DNA from: JANOSH01 sp031415695
Lineage (GTDB): Bacteria; Actinomycetota; Acidimicrobiia; Acidimicrobiales; Ilumatobacteraceae
DNA length: 64,000 nucleotides
Reading direction: 5' to 3'
Assembly: GCA_031415695.1 (NCBI GenBank)
Contig: JANOSH010000046.1
Coordinates: 124,001-188,000, forward strand
The notes beneath the pieces are model-generated. The model saw only the letters and a program-made list of their open reading frames with translations, did no database searches and was not told where the DNA came from. Numbering within the stretch: position 1 is the first letter of the stretch; the number at the start of each line of letters is the position of its first letter. Below, one piece after another: positions 59,565 through 64,000 of the stretch. Made by a program: the position numbers and the translations under genes.

Positions 59565-60311
59565 ATGGCCGTGACCGATCCGCTGGCACTCCCACCCCGT
59601 GACGCGGACTTCCGTTCGAGTGTCGGGTTCATCGGGCGATGGCTGTTGCTCGGTGGCGCAGCAGGCGCAGTCTCCGGCTTCGTCGTCGGCGGTGTGGGTG
59701 GGAGGCTGGCGATGCTTCTTCTTCGTCTCACCTCGCCGGACTCGGTGCGGGGCGTCGAGAGTGACGACGGTTTCACCATCGGCCAATTCAGCGGTGAAAC
59801 CGTCTTCCTGCTCGGACTCGCCACCGCGCTCGGCTTGCTCGTCGGAGTCGCGTTTGTCGTCCTGCGTAGCCAGCTGCCCGGCCGAGTCGGTACTTTGTTG
59901 ATCGTGCTGGCCAGCGGCACCCTCGGTGCTGCGACAATCATCAAACCCGACGGGGTCGACTTCACCAAACTTGCCCCGCTCCCGCTCGCGTGCGCGCTGT
60001 TCACCGTCATCCCACTCGCGGGAGCCGCGTTGACGGTGACGCTCATCGGCCGATGGCAACGCTGGTGGTGGCGCAACCCCCGCCGCACCGCTCTTGCGTG
60101 CGCGCCATGGATCCTCGCGGTGCCCAGCTTCCTCGTTTCGGTGCCAGCAATCCTCGTGGTCCTCGCCGTTGCGGCCGGCGCACTGCATGTGCCGTTCGCC
60201 CGTGTGGCATTGACCAATTCGATCGGGCGAACAGTCGCGACGGCGCTGACCGCAGCCATCATCGTGTTCGCCTCGATCGCACTCGTCGGCGATCTCGTAG
60301 AGATTCTCTGA
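59565..60311 (+). CDS. Multi-pass membrane protein of unknown function
   Basis: The 248-residue protein has about six hydrophobic segments and no recognisable motif. A Gly-rich first segment (GRWLLLGGAAGAVSGFVVGG) suggests tight helix packing. It starts at ATG 59565, 55 bp after the SOD stop, and may be co-transcribed with it. I do not recognise the family. Confidence 0.7.
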   Translation: MAVTDPLALPPRDADFRSSVGFIGRWLLLGGAAGAVSGFVVGGVGGRLAMLLLRLTSPDSVRGVESDDGFTIGQFSGETVFLLGLATALGLLVGVAFVVLRSQLPGRVGTLLIVLASGTLGAATIIKPDGVDFTKLAPLPLACALFTVIPLAGAALTVTLIGRWQRWWWRNPRRTALACAPWILAVPSFLVSVPAILVVLAVAAGALHVPFARVALTNSIGRTVATALTAAIIVFASIALVGDLVEIL

Positions 60312-60456
60312 CCGTGCCGCGAATGCGCGCGCCGTTGCCGACGCCAGCAGCGCTGACCTCAGCGCAAGTATCGGGTTGGTCGTGCACCTCCAACGCCATC
60401 GGCATATCCGTCAAGTGCCGGATGTGCGCTTACGCCATCATCGGTACGGTGAACTC

Positions 60457-61050
60457 ATGAACACAACCGGCGCAGCCGTTCCTTTTCGATCCGACCGAGC
60501 CGTCTTGCGCACCGCATTCGTCGTCGATGCTGTTCTGTGGCTCGCCACGGCGGGTGTCTCACGGCTTCGCTATCTGTACGCCGACGGAGAGGACTGGGAA
60601 CTTCCCTACGCTGTGTTCTCCATCGTGCTGCTCATTGCTGCGGCGGCTACGACACTCACGGTCGTGAGGTACACATCGAAACTCAACGGACATCGCGCAC
60701 CCCGAATCGCCGCTATCGTGCTCGCCCTCGTCGGCGTCGCTTCAACGATCATGGCATGGGCGTTTCCGCTATGGGCGGTGCTGTTGGCCGCCGGCTTCGC
60801 CGCACTCGCGGCCACCGGATCACGGCACGCTCGAGGCGCACTGTGGCTCAGCGCCGGGTTGCTCGTCGGCCTCGCGGTCGCGATCGTCGGCCTCACCGCC
60901 AAGCTCGGTCCCCCAGGCGACTACAACGACTACTCACAAGCGCAAGGGTGGGGAGTGACCGTGGCAGGCGCGCTGACGGCCATCGTGCTCGCCGTGTTGG
61001 CCCGACGCACCTCGCAAGCCCATACCGACGCTCTGCCTGCGACACTGTAG
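60457..61050 (+). CDS. Small multi-pass membrane protein of unknown function
   Basis: The 197-residue protein has five or six membrane segments from residue about 20 (AVLRTAFVVDAVLWLATAG) to 190, with no recognised family motif. It starts at ATG 60457 and ends 2 bp before the P450 start, so the pair is likely co-transcribed. The frame upstream of the ATG is not conserved-looking. Confidence 0.68.
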   Translation: MNTTGAAVPFRSDRAVLRTAFVVDAVLWLATAGVSRLRYLYADGEDWELPYAVFSIVLLIAAAATTLTVVRYTSKLNGHRAPRIAAIVLALVGVASTIMAWAFPLWAVLLAAGFAALAATGSRHARGALWLSAGLLVGLAVAIVGLTAKLGPPGDYNDYSQAQGWGVTVAGALTAIVLAVLARRTSQAHTDALPATL

Positions 61051-61052
61051 AC

Positions 61053-62429
61053 ATGACTGCGACCGAGCTAGTAGCCAAGCCACTGCCCGGACCGCGGGGC
61101 TTGAAGAACGTTCGCCGAGTTCATCGCTTGTTCAGCGACCTCGCCCCTGCATTGGACGACCTACATGCCGCGTACGGCCCGATCTGCGGTCTCGGAGGCC
61201 CAGGGGTGCGCATCGCCGTCATCGGCGACCCGGCACTGATCCACGAGATGTTCTCGATGGGAGTCGACACGTTCCGATGGAACCACAAGTTCAACGTCAT
61301 CGGGGTGCGCTTCGTCGTCGGCAAACGATCGATGATCGTCTCCGACGGCGCCGACCACCAACGCCGACGCGGGGCTGTGCAACGAGCCTTCACCCGCCCC
61401 CGCCTCAACGGGTGGATCCCCATGATCATCGAGCGGAGCGACGCGGCCATCGACCGGGTAATCGCCCGCCTTGACAACCACCCGGGCCAACCAATCGACC
61501 TCTACCCGGTCGGACGCGAGCTGATCCTCGGCGTTACCCTCCACGCCTTCTTCGGCGAACGACTGGCGCAACGGGTCGACGAGTTCAGCGAACTCTTCCA
61601 ACGGGCACAAGCGTTCATCGAAGCACCGGGTGTCAACCAGCTTCCGCACCCGTTTCCGTTCACATCGCGATCGAGGGTGCGGGCCGACCGACGCCGCATC
61701 GACCAGATCATCAACGAAGAAGTGGCCGATCGTCGAGCACACCCCACCGGTGACCCACTCGACATTCTCGAGGTGATCGCCACCGATGACACCCTTACCG
61801 ATGCCGAGATCCGCGATCAGGTCGACACGCTCATCGGCGCCGGCTACGACACCACCGCATCGACCTTCGCGTGGCTCCTGTGGTGCGCCGCGCTCGAACC
61901 AGGCGTATGGTCACAGCTCCACGACGAAGCGAACCGGGTCCTGGGACCGCTCGACGCACCCAACGGCCCACCGGACGGCACCACCGTTGGCCGACTCGAA
62001 TATGCCAACCGGGTCGTCCACGAGTCGCTCCGGCTCCACCCCGCCGGCCTGATCGGCGCCCGCGTCGCCGCCGGCGACCTCCGTATCGGCGGTTACACCA
62101 TCAAGAGGGGCACGCTGATTGCCTGGTCGCCGTACCGCGCCGGGCGCGATCCGAACACATGGACCGACCCCGAGCAGTTCGACCCCGACCGATATCTCGC
62201 ACTGAGCGACAACCAGAGAGCCGCCACTGATCGTGCCTGGGTCCCGTTCGGACGCGGACCGCATATGTGCATCGGCTTCGCCCTCGCCCAGATGGAACTC
62301 GTCCTGATGATCGCCCGCTTCGCCCAACGACTCGATCTGACCCCAACCGCCGACGTCATCCCGCGGCCGGTCGGCACGGTCGTCAATCGACCCATCGGCG
62401 GCGCCCCATTCCACATCCGACCACGGTGA
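61053..62429 (+). CDS. Cytochrome P450
   Basis: The 458-residue protein has P450 hallmarks: I-helix GAGYDTTAS with the Thr, K-helix ESLRLHP (ExxR) and heme-binding loop FGRGPHMCIGFALAQ with the Cys thiolate ligand. Start at ATG 61053 follows the membrane protein stop by 2 bp. Redox partners are not adjacent. The substrate is unknown. The bacterial CYP110/CYP132-like length and the RIGG-YTIKRG meander support a fatty-acid or sterol-like hydroxylase, by inference only. Confidence 0.95.
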   Translation: MTATELVAKPLPGPRGLKNVRRVHRLFSDLAPALDDLHAAYGPICGLGGPGVRIAVIGDPALIHEMFSMGVDTFRWNHKFNVIGVRFVVGKRSMIVSDGADHQRRRGAVQRAFTRPRLNGWIPMIIERSDAAIDRVIARLDNHPGQPIDLYPVGRELILGVTLHAFFGERLAQRVDEFSELFQRAQAFIEAPGVNQLPHPFPFTSRSRVRADRRRIDQIINEEVADRRAHPTGDPLDILEVIATDDTLTDAEIRDQVDTLIGAGYDTTASTFAWLLWCAALEPGVWSQLHDEANRVLGPLDAPNGPPDGTTVGRLEYANRVVHESLRLHPAGLIGARVAAGDLRIGGYTIKRGTLIAWSPYRAGRDPNTWTDPEQFDPDRYLALSDNQRAATDRAWVPFGRGPHMCIGFALAQMELVLMIARFAQRLDLTPTADVIPRPVGTVVNRPIGGAPFHIRPR

Positions 62430-62568
62430 AGGAACTGTCGCTACTCGTTCGACCCGATCAGAGGTCGCTGTGGAGGCGGGTTCCAGATATGTCTTGCCAT
62501 CGGCTGCGTCGAAGCGCATACTCCAAATTCGGACGTTCAATCCGAGCGCCCGAGCGAGAGGGGCCAAG

Positions 62569-62964
62569 ATGAGCGTTGAGCAAAATCTCGAAACCGTCCG
62601 GCAGGGCTATGCCGCGTTCGCTACCGGCGACATGGACACGTTAATGGCGCTCTACACGCACGACGTTGTCCATCTTGTGCCGGGGTCATCGCAAATCTCC
62701 GGCGCCCACAAGGGCAAGGACAACGTGCTTGCCCTGTACGGCCAATTGTTCGAGCTGACTGGCGGCACGATGCACGTCCAGCTCGACCATGTGCTGTCCG
62801 ACGGCGGCAACCGAGTACTGGCCCTTCACACGTCGAGCATGGAAAAGGACGGCGAATCCTTCACGCAAACCGAAGCACTGCTGTTCAGCTTGGTCGACGG
62901 AAAGGTGACCGAGATCCAAGACTTCTTCGCCGATATCGCGTTGAACGACCGCCTGTTCAGCTGA
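62569..62964 (+). CDS. SnoaL-like (NTF2-fold) protein
   Basis: The 131-residue protein starts MSVEQNLETVRQGYAAF and shows the SnoaL/NTF2-like alternation GDMDTLMALYTHDVVH, with FSLVDGKVTEIQDFFAD near the end. It may act as a small isomerase, cyclase or binding protein. It follows the P450 gene by 139 bp. GAGAGGGG upstream is a plausible ribosome site. Confidence 0.8.
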   Translation: MSVEQNLETVRQGYAAFATGDMDTLMALYTHDVVHLVPGSSQISGAHKGKDNVLALYGQLFELTGGTMHVQLDHVLSDGGNRVLALHTSSMEKDGESFTQTEALLFSLVDGKVTEIQDFFADIALNDRLFS

Positions 62965-63282
62965 ACCAATCTCCGGAAACCCACCGCTGGTGCTCAAGGT
63001 GCATCCGCACGGTCAGCCGGGCGACGTGATGGCATCGAAGCGGAATGAAGCTGTAGGCGAAGGGTCTGCTTGTCCCAAGGCGCTGACGGCGAGTGGCCCA
63101 AAGATCGGACGGCTGCCGAAGCGTGCCATGACACTTGCGGGTCAACCTCACGCACCGACACTCGAAGCACATGCACGGTAGGTCCAACAGCATCATGGTT
63201 CCCCAAACCTTATCCAGCACATGAAGCTCAGATGAAGGTGACGGTCATGGCGGCTTAATGATCGGGGGCGCACTATGACGCC
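62965..63282. other. Intergenic stretch without a gene
   Basis: No frame with a convincing start, ribosome site or motif was seen on either strand in these 318 bp. It probably holds the promoter of the downstream DUF1800 gene. Confidence 0.5.
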
Positions 63283-64000
63283 ATGGCCGACGCTCAATCC
63301 CTCATCGCACATCTCCTGCGCCGCACAGGGTTCGGGCCTCGCCCCGGTCAGGTCGAGGCGCTCACACCAGCCGGGTACGGCGCGGCGCTCGACGGAGTAC
63401 TTGCGGCCGCGCCCCGCACGCCGTCCAAACCACTACCGACCAAAGATGACGACTACGACAAGCTGATCGACTGGTGGCTTGATCTGCTCAACGACCCGAA
63501 TGCCGGGCTGCACGAAAAGATGGTCTGGTTCTGGCACGGTCATCTCACATCGAGCATCGACAAATCCGGTGTTGCCCTGATGGCCCGCCAGCACGAGACC
63601 CTGCGCAAGTACGCCCTCGGCAACGCCCGCCAACTGTTCCAAGCCATCACGATCGACGGCGCGATGCTGTCCTGGCTCGATGGCGACGGTAGCGAGTCCG
63701 AAGGCCCGAACGAGAACTACTCGCGTGAACTCATGGAATTGTTCGCATTGGGTGTCGGCAACTACACCGAGGACGACGTGAAGCACGGCGCGTATGCATT
63801 GTCGGGTTGGGTGATCGACGACGAACGCGACAATCGTGTCGGCTTCCATTCCGAAGCCGGACCGCAAAAGTCCGTCAGCTATTTGGGTACAACTGTGAGC
63901 AGCGCTCGAGAGGTAGTCGACGCCGTTTGCAGCCACGACAAGTTCGCGCTGCACCTCGCCGGACGCTTGTACCGGTTCTTCCACGGAGTACCGCCGACGC
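63283..64000 (+). CDS. DUF1800 family protein, 3' end off window
   Basis: The frame from ATG 63283 stays open to the window edge for 239 codons. It starts MADAQSLIAHLLRRTGFGP and has DUF1800 landmarks WFWHGHLTSS, LRKYALGN, NENYSRELMELFALG and LSGWVIDD. Family proteins are usually secreted and paired with a DUF1501 protein; no signal peptide is obvious here and the partner, if present, lies beyond the window. The function of the family is not established. Confidence 0.9.
   Translation, partial: MADAQSLIAHLLRRTGFGPRPGQVEALTPAGYGAALDGVLAAAPRTPSKPLPTKDDDYDKLIDWWLDLLNDPNAGLHEKMVWFWHGHLTSSIDKSGVALMARQHETLRKYALGNARQLFQAITIDGAMLSWLDGDGSESEGPNENYSRELMELFALGVGNYTEDDVKHGAYALSGWVIDDERDNRVGFHSEAGPQKSVSYLGTTVSSAREVVDAVCSHDKFALHLAGRLYRFFHGVPPT

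Overview
The window is high-GC bacterial DNA with compact, overlapping actinobacterial-style operons. Indicators include GTG starts, a WhiB regulator with an AT-hook, a TadA/B/C-DUF4244-TadE cluster facing a DUF1998 helicase (the same order as around Rv3660c-Rv3649 in Mycobacterium), a caa3-type oxidase with CtaF/CtaG, SCO6745-like and DUF1800 proteins. The best guess is a member of Actinomycetota close to Acidimicrobiia (Ilumatobacter-like). That placement is inference from gene content, not a phylogeny.

Layout. 1-7743 (minus): a tightly overlapping sugar uptake and catabolism operon. It holds two TIM-barrel isomerases, two Gfo/Idh/MocA dehydrogenases, a ribose-type ABC importer and its binding lipoprotein. 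It is read divergently from two tandem ROK regulators (7857-10420) across a 21-bp palindrome. 10421-16005: a decayed mobile island with two tyrosine-recombinase remnants, a frameshifted nucleotidyltransferase beside a small conserved gene that has two decayed relatives, and one broken plus one intact AlbA_2/Schlafen-like gene. It abuts the 3' end of a selenocysteine tRNA gene (16006-16101). 16252-19581: Tad pilus operon, convergent with a DUF1998 helicase. 21851-25303: a STAS protein, then an AhpD-like operon whose last gene reads through an in-frame UGA with a downstream SECIS-like hairpin (a predicted selenoprotein), an SCO6745-like protein and a dienelactone hydrolase. 25308-37383: housekeeping and metabolic genes (rsgA, ATP-dependent ligase, NodB-like protein, dut, orn, glycosyltransferase, metallo-hydrolase, MazF-type toxin-antitoxin pair, membrane peptidase, divergent citrate synthases, threonine-dehydratase-like). 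37380-45095: thioesterase, a whiB7-like gene with a small upstream ORF and attenuator, thioredoxin/CcdA, PGA hydrolase-like, pdxH, methyltransferase, serS and a repeat-sortase surface protein. 45171-53391: the aa3/caa3 oxidase operon, whose first gene is a subunit-I homologue with its heme and copper ligands lost. 53495-58772: two-component system and a cyclase-ATPase-LuxR regulator. 58890-64000: Cu/Zn SOD, membrane proteins, P450, SnoaL-like protein and the start of a DUF1800 protein.

The most notable points are the selC gene and a candidate UGA-containing AhpD-like selenoprotein in the same window, the cofactor-less COX1 paralogue inside the oxidase operon, and the uORF/terminator leader of the whiB7-like gene. 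No CRISPR array, complete insertion sequence or rRNA was seen.
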